A program made the position numbers and the translations under genes. From positions 558,001 through 622,000 of the forward strand of contig CAWFER010000033.1 of assembly GCA_963814805.1 (NCBI GenBank): DNA of 64,000 bases, given 5' to 3'. Below the pieces are notes generated by a model, which saw only the letters and a program-made list of their open reading frames with translations, did no database searches and was not told the origin of the DNA. Positions 18,031-27,829 of this stretch are shown piece after piece (the stretch's first letter is position 1; the number at the start of each line of letters is the position of its first letter). This DNA comes from AP-15 sp963814805 (GTDB taxonomy: Bacteria > Pseudomonadota > Alphaproteobacteria > ATCC43930 > CGMCC-115725).

Positions 18031-20908
18031 CTAATGCGCCTCGTCCCAGCTCCGCGCCCAGCCGGTTTCGACGACGAGCGGCACCGTCAGCTCGCAATGC
18101 GGGGCGCAGGCGCCCTCCATGACCGTCTTGGCCAGGCGCGCGGTCGCCTCGATTTCGGCCTCGGGCGCCTCGAATAGCAGCTCGTCATGCACCTGCAGCA
18201 GCATCCGCGCCCGTAGACCCTCGCCGGCGAGCGCCGCCGGGATGCGGGCCATCGCGCGCTTGATGATGTCAGCCGCCGCACCCTGCAATGGCGCGTTGAT
18301 CGCCTGGCGCTCGGCCCCGGCGCGCCGCGCTGCGTTGGCGTCGCGGATCCCGGCAATCCAGCATTTGCGGCCAAAAATCGTCTCGACATAGCCGGTGCTG
18401 CGGCAATCGGCCTTGATCCGCTCCATATAGGCGCGGATCGCCGGAAAGCGTTCGAAATAGGCGCGGATATAGGCCGCGGCCTCGGTTTGCGGCACGCCGA
18501 TCTGGGCGCCGAGGCCAAACGCGCTGATGCCATAGATGATGCCGAAATTGATCGCCTTCGCCCGGCGCCGAGTGGTCGCGTCCATCGCGGCGAGCGGCAC
18601 CCCGAACACTTGGCTCGCGGTCAGTGCGTGGATATCGACCCCGTCGCGAAACGCCTCTTTCAGCTCCGGAACGTCGGCGACGTGAGCGGCGAGCCGCAGC
18701 TCGATCTGGCTGTAATCGGCCGACAGCAGCAGATTGCCCGGCTCGGCGATAAACGTGCTTCGGATGCGCCGCCCCTCCTCGGTGCGGATCGGGATGTTCT
18801 GCAGATTAGGGTTGTTCGACGAAAACCGCCCGGTCGCCGCGACGGCGAGCGCGTAAGAGGTGTGCACGCGACCGGTCTCGCGGTCGATTTCGTCGGCCAG
18901 CGCATCGGCATAGGTCGATTTGAGCTTGGTCAGCTGCCGCCATTCGAGGACGTAGCGCGGCGCCTCGTGCAGCGGCGCCAGTTCTTCGAGGATTGAGGCG
19001 TCGGTGCCATAGGCGCCGGTCTTGCCCTTTTTGCCGCCGGGCAGGCCGAGCTTGTCGAACAGCACCTCGCCCAATTGCTTGGTCGAGCCGATATTGAAAT
19101 CGTTGCCGACGGCGCGATAGATCGCGGTCTCGATCTCGGCGATGCGCTGTCCGAAATCGTGTGACAGCCCAGCCAGCGCCTCGCGGTCGACCTTGATCCC
19201 CTCCCGCTCCATCGCCGCCACGACCGGGGGCAACGGCCGCTCGACCGTCTCGTAGAACGCGGTCATCCGGTCGCGCACCAGCCGGGCCTTGAGCAGCATG
19301 TGCAGGCGCAGCGCCGCGTCGGCGCGTTCGGCGGCAAAGTCGCGCACCCGCTCGGGCGCCAGCTCGGCGAAGGCGACCAGGCTCTTGCCGGCGCCGATCA
19401 GCTCCTTCTGCGGGGTCAGCTCGTGCTCGAACGACCGCCGCACCAGGCTCTCTATCGCGTGGTCAAACTGCCCGCCATCGAGCACATAGGATATCAGCAT
19501 CGTGCAGTCATAGGGCGCCAAGGTCACGCCCCAGCGCGACAGCAGATGGGCGGCGGCCTTGACGTCATGCCCGATCTTCAGAACGCCGGGATCCTCCAGC
19601 AGCGGCCGCAGCATGTCGAGGGTGACGCTCGGGGCAAGCTCGGTCGGCGCCGCAAGGTCGAGCTCCGCCGACGGCCGGTGCGCCAGCGGGACGTAGGCGG
19701 CGAGCCCCGGCGACAGCGCCAGCGCGATCCCGGCGAGCGCCGGCCGCTGCCCTGCGACAGCACTCGGCGCCGGCCAGATCGCCAAGGTTCCGGCCTCGTA
19801 GGCCGCCTCGATCCAGCGCCGCAGAGCCTCGGCGGTTTCGATCAGCGCGTAGCTGTGCGGCGCCTCGAACTGCGGGATCTCCGGGATCACCGGCTCGGAA
19901 TGCTCGGGCGCCGCCGCCGGCGCGGTCACCGACAGGCGCTGGACGATGCGGGTCTTGAGCGCCCGCAATTCCATTTCGTCGAGGAACGGGAACAGTTTAT
20001 CGGGATCGTAGGGCTTGACTTCGAGCGCCGAGAGCGGGCACGGCACCGGCACGTCGTCATCGAGCTTGACCAGCACCTTCGACAGCCGCGCCTTGTCTTC
20101 ATTGTCGATCAGCGCCTGGCGCCGCTTCGGCTGCTTGATCTCAGCCGTGCGGGCGAGCAGGGTTTCGAGGTCGCCATAAGCATTGATTAGCTCGGCCGCG
20201 GTCTTGACCCCGATCCCCGGCACTCCCGGCACGTTGTCGACCGGGTCGCCGCACAGCGCCTGGACCTCGATGACCTTGTCCGGCCCGACGCCGAATTTCT
20301 CGCGCACCTCGGCGGCGCCGATCAGACGGTCGCTCATCGGATCGCGCATCGTGACCCGATCGTTGACCAACTGCATCAGATCCTTGTCGGAGGACAAGAT
20401 CGTGACCCTGGCGCCGGCCTCGACCGCGAGCCGCGCATAGGTCGCAATCAGATCATCGGCCTCGAACCCATCCATTTCGATCCGGCAGATGTCGAACGCG
20501 TCCGCCGCCCGCCGCACATGCTCCAATTGCGGCCGCAGATCGTCCGGCATTTCGCGCCGGTTGGCCTTGTATTGGTCATAGATCTGGTTGCGGAAACTGG
20601 CGCCGGACGCATCGAAGATCACCGCCATGCGGTCGGCGTCGGTCTCGCGCCGGTATTTATCCAGCATGTTGCTGAAGATCATCACGACCTCGGTCGGGGC
20701 GCCGTCGGATTGCCGCTGAAACCGCTCGGCCTTGGGGTCGCGCGCGCGCGCGAAATAGGCCCGAAAGATGAAACCCGAACCGTCGATCAGAAAGACGTGA
20801 TGCGGCGCCGCCGAGGGGCTCTGCGCTAGCGCGGCGGCGCGGGGCTCGGCAACGATGGCGCAGCGGGTTCACCGGCAAGGGTGGGGCGGGCTGTTTGATC
20901 TCGTCCAC
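18031..20908 (-). CDS. polA: DNA polymerase I
   Basis: DNA repair and Okazaki-fragment processing enzyme, about 958 residues. N-terminal 5'-3' exonuclease: HHVFLIDGSGFIFRAYF, DDLIATYA, SSDKDLMQL, GDPVDNVPGVPGIGVKTA. Polymerase domain: motif A DYSQIELRL, finger helix RRAKAINFGIIYGIS, motif C QVHDELLFE. The main frame has no ATG, GTG or TTG before its conserved start. GTG 20908 (MDEIKQP) has a good AGGAAG ribosome site 5 bases upstream and would join the frame after loss of one extra base, somewhere in 20853-20905; I take that as the start. It follows the zinc-finger gene on the same strand. Confidence 0.95.
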
Positions 20909-21147
20909 GACTTCCTGCTTTCACACCCGGCGCCGCTCCTGTTCGCCTTTCGGCAGGCCTCGGGCGGCGTGCCGACACCGGCGGCGCCAACACCGGCGCG
21001 GTTGATATAAAGGCGCGAGCAATAGGGGCATTCGACCCGGCCGAACGGCGCGAGGTTCAGATACACCCGCGGATGGCCGAGCGGGCCGCCGCCGCCGTTA
21101 CAAGCGGCCACCATCTCGTCAATATAAATAGTTTCGAAAGGTCCCAT
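20869..21147 (-). CDS. Zinc-finger protein of the NDUFS6 / zf-CHCC type
   Basis: Small zinc-binding protein. The pattern CNGGGGPLGHPRVYLNLAPFGRVECPYCSRLY gives the Cys-His-Cys-Cys ligands of the family, which in mitochondria is a complex I subunit. Start at ATG 21147 (MGPFETIYIDEMV); family proteins are 60-80 residues, here 92, and the last 25 residues (to stop at 20869) look like read-through into the polA ribosome site, so the true end is probably nearer 20930 with a one-base error. The gene order zinc-finger then polA is common in Alphaproteobacteria. Confidence 0.87.
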   Translation of the reverse strand: MGPFETIYIDEMVAACNGGGGPLGHPRVYLNLAPFGRVECPYCSRLYINRAGVGAAGVGTPPEACRKANRSGAGCESRKSWTRSNSPPHPCR

Positions 21148-21450
21148 TAACCAGCCGGAGATTCCTAGAACCGGTCTGACACGGCGCCGGTTGACCGTTT
21201 GACAAAGTCGATGATACCCATTGCCGTGGCACAATCAATGATCCGCTCCTTGCTTCCCGGCTATTGGTCGATTTGTCCGCCGCCAATCCGTTGCGCATGC
21301 CGGGGCGCGACCCGAGCCGCCCGGCTTGCGCCGAACCGTGCCGGCCGCATCGGAGCGACGTACCCGAGGGCCGAAACAGGATTTGGCCCGAGCCAGCCGA
21401 TAAAAGAATTTGGCGGTTCGGGACAAGTGTGAGCAGAGCAAGGCGGGCGG
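21148..21450. other. Intergenic region between divergent genes
   Basis: About 300 bases between the zinc-finger gene and the lipoprotein hydrolase. No gene is supported here; it should hold two divergent promoters. Open frames across it are without family features. Confidence 0.4.
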
Positions 21451-21489
21451 ATCATATCTTTTTCGCGCGGCGCCTGGCTGATAGCCGCA

Positions 21490-22531
21490 TTGCTGGTGCT
21501 GACCGCCTGCGCGCCAAATGCGAACCAGGCGACGGACCTCGCGCGCCACAACGCCCCGATCGCGAGCGACCCTGCCGCATCCCGGCCGGGGCCGGCGCCG
21601 CGGTTCACCGATCGCGATTTCGTCGCCACCGACGGCCAGCTTTTGCCGCTGCGCAAATGGCTGCCCCCAGGCAAGCCCAAGGCGGTGATCCTGGCATTGC
21701 ACGGGTTCGACGACTACAGCAACGCCTTTGCCGCACCGGGCAAGGCCTGGGCCAAGGACGGCATCGCCACCTATGCTTATGACCAGCGAGGCTTTGGCGC
21801 GGCGCCCGATCGCGGGCGATGGCCGGGCCGCCTGGCGCTGGCCATCGACGCCGAGACCGCCTGCGACATACTGCGCCGGCGCTATCCCAGCGCCCCGCTC
21901 TATCTGCTTGGCGAGAGCATGGGGGGTGCGGTGGCGGTGCTGGCGATGACCGGGGCCGGCGGCCTGCCGATCCCCGATGTCAACGGGGTCATCCTGGTGG
22001 CTCCGGCGGTATGGGGCCGGGCGACGATGGGGCTAGCACCGCAGAGTGGCGCTGGCGATCGCGGTGCGCCTGATGCCGAGCCTCACCCTGACCGGCCGCG
22101 GGCTCGATATCCAGGCCTCCGACAATATTGCGATGCTGCGGGCGCTGGCGCGCGATCCGCTGGTGATCAAGGCGACGCGGGTCGATACGATCTGGGGGCT
22201 GGTCAATCTGATGGGCGCGGCCCTCGCCGCGGCCCCGCGGTTGCACGCGCCGCTGCTTCTGATGTACGGCGCCAAGGACCAGATCATCCCGAAGCGGCCG
22301 ATCCGGCGCTTTGTCCGGACCTTGCCGCACGATCCCCGCGACCGCCGCAGCCTCGCCTATTACCGGCACGGCTATCACATGCTGCTGCGCGATCTCGACG
22401 GCCCGACGGTCATCGCCGACGTCGCCGGCTGGGTGCTGGTGCCAGGAGCGCCGCTGCTTTCGGGCGCCGATCGCAACGGCGCGGTCGCGGCGTGGGGCGG
22501 GACCAATCAGGCCTCGCTCGACCCGCGCTGA
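21490..22531 (+). CDS. Alpha/beta hydrolase lipoprotein, lysophospholipase (Hydrolase_4) type, frameshifted
   Basis: Envelope serine hydrolase of the monoacylglycerol lipase/lysophospholipase group, about 345 residues. Oxyanion region ALHGFDDYS, nucleophile elbow GESMGG, acid in LMYGAKDQIIP, and catalytic His in YYRHGYHMLLRDL. A lipobox LLVLTAC follows a hydrophobic run, so it is probably a lipoprotein. The start is odd: the only allowed codon (TTG 21490) falls inside the signal peptide; the natural start should be near 21451, where ATC ATA follows an AAGGCGG ribosome site. The frame breaks near 22042 (one extra base). Confidence 0.87.
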
Positions 22532-22534
22532 GCC

Positions 22535-23023
22535 GTGCACCCGCTGCTGGTCCTCCGGCTGCTGGTTCTGCTGCTGCTCGCCAACGGAACTCCGATGCTG
22601 GCCGGAAACTGCTGGGCGCCCGGCTCGCGCATCCGGTCGATGGCGGCCGCAAATTTGTTGACGGGCGAGCGCTGTTCGGCCGTTCGAAAACGATCCGCGG
22701 GGTAGCCCTCGCGATCGCCGTGACAATGCGCGGCGCGACGCTGGTCGGCCTCTCCTGGCGGATCGGGGTGTTGACCGGCAGCCCTGGCGATGGCCGGCGA
22801 CCTGTTCTCCAGCTTTTGCAAGCGCCGGCTCGGATTGGCGCCGAGCAGCCCGGCCGTCGGGCTCGATCAGGTCCCCGAATCGCTGTTTCCGCTGTTCGCC
22901 TGCGCCAGCCCGCTGTCCTTGACCTTTGCCGATGTGGCGGCCGGGGTGGCGATCTTCTTCGTCGGCGAATTGCTGCTGTCGCGTCTGCTCTACGCCTTCG
23001 ATCTGCGCGACCGCCCCTATTAA
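22535..23023 (+). CDS. CDP-archaeol synthase-like membrane protein (CarS/DUF46), frameshifted
   Basis: Integral membrane protein of about 162 residues, related to the CTP:lipid nucleotidyltransferase CarS and to CdsA. Recognisable blocks: LLLLANGTPMLAG, HPVDGGRKFVDGRALFGRSKTIRG, MAGDLFSSFCKRRLGL and GLDQVPESLFPLFACASPL. The gene starts at GTG 22535, 3 bases after the hydrolase stop. Two breaks: near 22605, where one base is missing in an A-run, and near 22783, where one base is extra. Bacterial members have no defined reaction; coupling to a lysophospholipase suggests a lipid substrate. Confidence 0.8.
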
Positions 23024-23039
23024 ACGAGCGCGACGCTCT

Positions 23040-23999
23040 CTAGGCTGGCTCGGCGCAGAGCAGGCGGTGCAGGGTGATTTCCGGCGGGCAGTTGATCCGC
23101 ACCGCGACGATGCACGAGCCGACGCCGACCGAGGTGTAGCCGACCATCCGGCGGTAGCGCCACGCCCCCGACCCCATGCGCCGCGGCAAGTTCGCATCGA
23201 GGGTGATCGGGATGGCGCCCGGCAGGCAGATCTGGCCGCCATGGGTGTGCCCGCTCAGCATCAGATCGAAACCGGCATGCGCCGCCTGCCGATAGATCTC
23301 GGGTGTGTGCGACAAGAGGATCGAGAATTCGCCGTCGGGGATTGGCGAGGCGGCCTTTTCGATGTTATCGACCCGGTAGTAATGGGCGTCGTCGATGCCG
23401 GCCAGATGGAGACGCGCCGCGCCGCGCATCAGCGGCTCGGTCTCGTTGAGCAGCATGCGGATCCCCATCGCTTCCAGCGCTGGAACCATGCGAATCGTGT
23501 CGTGGTTGCCCAAAACCGCATAGGCTGGCCCGGCGATGTGGGCGCGCATCCGCGCCATGCCCTCGATCGTGGCGTCGCAGGGTCCAAACGTCTTGCCGCG
23601 ATAATCGCCGGTGAGGACGCACAAATCATAGCGCAAATCCGGCAGCAACTCGTTGAGCCGCCGCATCGCGCCATTGTTCATGTCGACGTGCAGATCGCTG
23701 ATCTGAAGAATGATAAAGCCGTCGAATGCCGCCGGCAATCCGGGCATGACGATGTCGTGATGCCGGATTTGCACGTCTTCGGCGTTCCGGCGGGCCCGCC
23801 CGTACAACCCGCTGAGCCTCAGCGCGCCGCGGATCACAGTCGGGCTGAAATACCAATTCTCGGGATGAAAATAGTTGATGCCCTGGCCGAAGACCCGCCC
23901 CTCGCGATCGTCCTCGATGCCGAGGCGCTGCTTCGCATATAGCCGCCCGAGGCGCTGCTCCAGCCGGTCGATAATCTCATCGTTCGTTGAACCCGGCAT
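23040..23999 (-). CDS. Calcineurin-like metallophosphoesterase (YaeI type)
   Basis: Binuclear-metal phosphoesterase, about 319 residues. Metal ligands appear in the canonical order: ISDLHVD, TGDYRG, LGNHD, SHTPE and SGHTHGGQ. YaeI-type enzymes cleave phosphodiesters at the membrane; no clear signal peptide is present here, though a positively charged N-terminal region exists. Start ATG 23999 chosen; an in-frame TTG lies 15 bases upstream. It is convergent with the CarS-like gene (17-base gap). Confidence 0.92.
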   Translation of the reverse strand: MPGSTNDEIIDRLEQRLGRLYAKQRLGIEDDREGRVFGQGINYFHPENWYFSPTVIRGALRLSGLYGRARRNAEDVQIRHHDIVMPGLPAAFDGFIILQISDLHVDMNNGAMRRLNELLPDLRYDLCVLTGDYRGKTFGPCDATIEGMARMRAHIAGPAYAVLGNHDTIRMVPALEAMGIRMLLNETEPLMRGAARLHLAGIDDAHYYRVDNIEKAASPIPDGEFSILLSHTPEIYRQAAHAGFDLMLSGHTHGGQICLPGAIPITLDANLPRRMGSGAWRYRRMVGYTSVGVGSCIVAVRINCPPEITLHRLLCAEPA

Positions 24000-24244
24000 C
24001 GCTGCGATCACCAAAGCGCCCCGCCCCTGCCGCCGTCGCCACGGCGCATCGATATAGGTGAACCATTACTATTCATTCAATTTCACACGATTATTGATCG
24101 CCGCAACGGGCCTTCGAGCGCAGCCCGAGCCCGGGTCGATGGACGCGCACCGGAAGGCGGTTCAAAATAGGCTGAAACCTCATTGCATATCCCTGCCCGC
24201 TTCTATATCCCAACCGTTGGTCACGGTGATCGAGATCGTGCCGG

Positions 24245-24321
<77 letters not shown>

Positions 24322-24390
24322 CAAAGCAATCGAACAGGACAACTCTCGTTCTGTCGCGCCGCGCCCAATGATCGGGTCGGACCGCCAGGG

Positions 24391-25140
24391 TCAGTGGTAG
24401 TTGGCGCCGCCATTGACGTGGATGGTCTGGCCGGTGATGAAGCCGCCATCGTCGCTGACCAAAAACAGGCAGGTGGCGGCGATCTCGTCGACCTTGCCCT
24501 GACGGCCCAAGGGAATGCCGGCGGCACTCGGCGTATGCCCCTGATACCATTCGGGATTGTCGCGCCTGGTATTGATGCTGCCGGGGGAGACCACATTGAC
24601 GCGGATGTTCTGCGCCGCGAATTCGGAGGCCAAGGCGCGGGCCAGCCCGACGAGGCCCATTTTCGCCGCCGAGACATGGGCGCGGCCGCTGCCGCCGGTG
24701 AACCCCCCTTCGCCGGTGAAGAACAGGATGCGGCCGTAATTGTTCTTGACCATCGAGGGGATCGCCGCCTGGGTGGCATAGAAGGCGCCGTCGAGCACCA
24801 CGCCCCGGACATGCTCCCAATCGGCGACGCTCACTTCGGTGAAGGGCTTGTGCGGCCGGATCGCGGCATTGTTGATCAGGATGTCGACCCGGCCGAACTC
24901 GGACAATGCCCGCGCCACCATCGCGTCGACCTGATCCTTTCGGGCCATGTCGGCGAGGACGGAAAGCGACCTGACCCCGCGCTGGCGGACCTCGGCCGCC
25001 ACCGCCTCGGCCTCGGCCTGGTTGGTGCGGGCGTTGACGACCACGTGCGCGCCCTCGCCGGCCAGCATCAGCGCCGTGGCGCGGCCGATATTGCGGCCGG
25101 AGCCGGTAACGAGGGCGACCTGCCCATCGAGCTTACCCAT
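24391..25140 (-). CDS. Short-chain dehydrogenase/reductase lacking the usual catalytic Tyr
   Basis: NAD(P)-binding Rossmann protein of 249 residues, FabG-like. Cofactor loop TGSGRNIG, NNAA, and the C-terminal FITGQTIHVNGGAN are typical classical SDR marks. The active site is not: where YxxxK is expected the sequence is RAHVSAAKMG, so Val occupies the Tyr position and His precedes it, and the strand that should carry the catalytic Ser reads ILFFTGEGG. The Lys is kept. It may be a non-catalytic or chemically unusual member; an AHVSAAK variant subfamily exists to my knowledge. It is 90 bases from the malic enzyme gene, same strand. Confidence 0.9.
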   Translation of the reverse strand: MGKLDGQVALVTGSGRNIGRATALMLAGEGAHVVVNARTNQAEAEAVAAEVRQRGVRSLSVLADMARKDQVDAMVARALSEFGRVDILINNAAIRPHKPFTEVSVADWEHVRGVVLDGAFYATQAAIPSMVKNNYGRILFFTGEGGFTGGSGRAHVSAAKMGLVGLARALASEFAAQNIRVNVVSPGSINTRRDNPEWYQGHTPSAAGIPLGRQGKVDEIAATCLFLVSDDGGFITGQTIHVNGGANYH

Positions 25141-25230
25141 CAGCGCATCTCCCTATGATGATGTTCGAGACCTGAACAGAAACCGCGTTCCGGCCGCGGG
25201 CCGCCTCGGTCGCCGCAGCACAGCCGGCGC

Positions 25231-26928
25231 TCAGCCATCGGCATCCTCGCCGCGACGATAGACGAGATAGCGCGGCGACCACATCTTGGCGCGGATCGCG
25301 GCCTCGATGCCATCGGTGTCGACCCCTTGGGTCAGCCCCTCGCGATGCGCCTCGATGGCGGTCGCCAAGGCCACCGCAAAGGCCACCTGACGCAGTTCGG
25401 TCACCGGCGGCAGCAGATTGCTGCGCGGGTTGCCGCGGGCCGGCGAGGCCTCGGCCAGCGCCTTTGCCGCGGCTATGAACATGGTGTCGGTAACCCGCCG
25501 CGCCTTGACCGCGACCGCCCCCAGCCCGATCCCCGGAAAGATGTAGGAATTGTTGGTCTGGTCGACCTTGAACGTGGCGCCGTCGCGGGTGAGCGGCGCA
25601 AACGGGCTGCCGGCGCCGATCACCGCCCGGCCCCCGGTCCACGCCTCGATGTCGTCGGGCGCGGCCTCGGCGCGCGAGGTCGGGTTCGACAACGGAAAGA
25701 TCACCGGCCGGCGATTGTGCTCGGCCATCGCCCGCACCACAGTCTCGGAAAAGCCGCCCGGCTGACCCGAAACGCCGATCAGCACGCTGGGCTTGGCGTT
25801 GCGCACGACATCGAGCAGGGAAATCTTATCCGGATGATCAATGCTCCAGCCGGCAAGCGCCGCGCGCTGTTGCAGGAACGGCTGCTGGAACGGCTCGATC
25901 GCGTTCATCCCCTCGACCAGAAGGCCGTCGCGATCGACCATGAAGAACCGTGCCGCGGCCACATTCTGCGGCAGCCCGGCCTCGACCATCATCTTCAATA
26001 AGAGGCTGGCGATGCCGCAACCGGCCGATCCCGCGCCCAACACCGCGATGTGCTGCTCGGTGAGGCCGACGCCGGTGACGTTGATCGCCGCCAGGAGAGT
26101 GCCGGCCGCGACCGCCGCCGTCCCCTGGATGTCGTCGTTGAAGGTGCACAGCCGGTCGCGATAGCGGTCGAGCAGGCGCGAGGCGTTCCCTTTAGCGAAA
26201 TCCTCCCATTGCAGCAGCACATGCGGCCAGCGATGGGCGATGGCGCTGACCACCGCCTCGACAAAATCGTCGTATTCCGGGCCGCGCACCCGCTCGTGGC
26301 GCCAGCCGAGATAGAGCGGGTCGGCGAGCCGCTCCTGGTTGTCGGTACCGACATCGAGCATGATCGGCAGGGTTGTCGCCGGATGCAGCCCACCGCAGGC
26401 GGTGTAGAGGGCGAGCTTGCCGATCGGGATGCCCATGCCGCCGGCCCCCTGGTCGCCGAGCCCTAGAATGCGCTCGCCGTCGGTCAGGACGATGGCCTCG
26501 ACCCGGTCGAAGCGCGGGTTGGCCAGGATCTGCTTCAGGCGATGCTTGTGCGGCAGGCTCAGAAACAGGCCGCGCGGCTTGCGGAACAATTGGCTGAACT
26601 CTTGGCAGCCGGCGCCGACGGTCGGGGTGTAGACGAGCGGCAGCAATTCCTCGATGTGTTGCTCCAATAGCGCGAAATAGAGGGTCTCGTTGTTGTCGTG
26701 CAATTCGCGCAAAAAAGCGTAGCGCTCAAGATCGCTGGCAAACCGGCGCAGCACCAACAGCCGGCGCGAGACCTGCTCCTCCAAGGTGCCGATATGCGGC
26801 GGCAACAGGCCGTGCAGGCCAAAGGCGTCGCGCTCGGCCTCGGTATAGGCGGTGCCCTTGTTGAGGAGCGGGTCGGCGAGCAAGGCCCAACCGGTTCGCG
26901 AGGTGACGAGGGCGCCGGGGTCGGCCAT
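25231..26928 (-). CDS. maeA: NAD-dependent malic enzyme (decarboxylating)
   Basis: Oxidatively decarboxylates malate to pyruvate. About 565 residues, single-domain long form as in E. coli SfcA/MaeA and eukaryotes. Marks: LVYTPTVGAGCQEFS, VLTDGERILGLGDQGAGGMGIPIGK, catalytic FNDDIQGTAAV, and NAD loop VLGAGSAGCGIA. Start set at ATG 26928 (MADPGALVT); another ATG lies 27 bases upstream, neither has a clear ribosome site. It is intact. It lies between the SDR and a dienelactone hydrolase on the same strand. Confidence 0.95.
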   Translation of the reverse strand: MADPGALVTSRTGWALLADPLLNKGTAYTEAERDAFGLHGLLPPHIGTLEEQVSRRLLVLRRFASDLERYAFLRELHDNNETLYFALLEQHIEELLPLVYTPTVGAGCQEFSQLFRKPRGLFLSLPHKHRLKQILANPRFDRVEAIVLTDGERILGLGDQGAGGMGIPIGKLALYTACGGLHPATTLPIMLDVGTDNQERLADPLYLGWRHERVRGPEYDDFVEAVVSAIAHRWPHVLLQWEDFAKGNASRLLDRYRDRLCTFNDDIQGTAAVAAGTLLAAINVTGVGLTEQHIAVLGAGSAGCGIASLLLKMMVEAGLPQNVAAARFFMVDRDGLLVEGMNAIEPFQQPFLQQRAALAGWSIDHPDKISLLDVVRNAKPSVLIGVSGQPGGFSETVVRAMAEHNRRPVIFPLSNPTSRAEAAPDDIEAWTGGRAVIGAGSPFAPLTRDGATFKVDQTNNSYIFPGIGLGAVAVKARRVTDTMFIAAAKALAEASPARGNPRSNLLPPVTELRQVAFAVALATAIEAHREGLTQGVDTDGIEAAIRAKMWSPRYLVYRRGEDADG

Positions 26929-26966
26929 CGCCGGCCGCCGCGATGAATGGGGCATGGGCGGCGGGC

Positions 26967-27708
26967 TTACCCGAGGCGCCGCCGGTAGAGTGCCGTCAGC
27001 CGCTCCCAATGCCGTTCGGCCGCCCCTTTGTCGTAGCACCAGCGCTCGGGAAAGGCGAAGCCGTGATGGACGCCCGGATAAAGTTCGATCTCGCCGACGG
27101 CGCCGGCGCGGCGAAACAGGCCGCGCAATTCCTCAACCATCGGCAACGGCGCCAATTCGTCATGCTCGGCGCAGGCGATGTAGAGTTCGCCCTTGACCCG
27201 GCCCAACGAGAGATGCGGGCTCTCCTCGGCGTCGCTGACCAGCCAAGTGCCGTAGAACGAGGCGGCAGCCGCGATCCGCTCGGGATAGCGCGCCGCGGCG
27301 GCGAGCGCAAAGGGGCCGCTCATGCAATAGCCGTGCGCCCCCACGGGTCCGGGCTTGGCGGCGCTTTGGCTATCGAGAAAGGCCAGCATTACGCCGACAT
27401 CCGCCATGACCGGGGGGATCGTCATCCGGGTCCGCACTGCGCGCATGCGCTGGTATTCCGGGCTGTCCCGCTCGACCACAGCCGGCCCGAAGATCGTGTC
27501 GCGGCCGGCCCGGTAGTAGAGGTTTGGCAGCAAGACGAAATAGCCGATTGTGGCGAGCTGGCGGGCCATGTCCATTGAGCTCGTCGCGCACACCATACGC
27601 ATCCATCAGCAGCAACACCGCCGGAAACGGGCCGCCACGCTCGGGATGGGTGACGAACGTCTCCATCGCCCCGTCCCTGGTCGGGATGTCCATGGTCTGC
27701 TCGATCAT
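26967..27708 (-). CDS. Dienelactone hydrolase family protein (one frame break)
   Basis: Cytoplasmic alpha/beta hydrolase of about 246 residues. The nucleophile elbow is GYCMSG (Cys as in dienelactone hydrolase); the catalytic His lies in GVHHGFAFPER. N-terminal MIEQTMDIPTRDGAMETFVTHPE is typical. The frame breaks near 27575, one extra base. A paralogue, also with a CMSG elbow, lies at 53585-54316. Such enzymes hydrolyse enol-lactones or other esters in aromatic degradation; the substrate is unknown. Confidence 0.9.
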
Positions 27709-27772
27709 CGGCTCATCTCCGGAACTCGCTCGGCCCGCATCGTCGCTCCGATCGTCGCCGGGTCATATGCGC

Positions 27773-27806
27773 AAAACAAACAGCGCCGTATTGCGACGGC
27801 GCTGTT
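27773..27806 (-). terminator. Rho-independent terminator after the amidohydrolase gene
   Basis: On the minus strand AACAGCGCCGT and ACGGCGCTGTT form a perfect 11-bp stem with a 6-base loop, followed by TTTGTTTT. It lies 24 bases after the amidohydrolase stop and separates that gene from the dienelactone hydrolase. Confidence 0.85.
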
Positions 27807-27829
27807 GTCGGCGAACGGGCGGATGCGGC

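Noticed and set aside
18031..20908. A frame break in the GC repeat at 20741-20750 of polA
   Set aside because: Careful reading gives GCG CGC GCG CGC GAC in frame, so the polymerase frame is continuous there; only the start region needs correction.
21490..23043. A single 517-residue open frame across the hydrolase and the CarS-like gene
   Set aside because: It is an accident of GC-rich sequence and the frame breaks; family similarity changes frame at 22042 and 22605.
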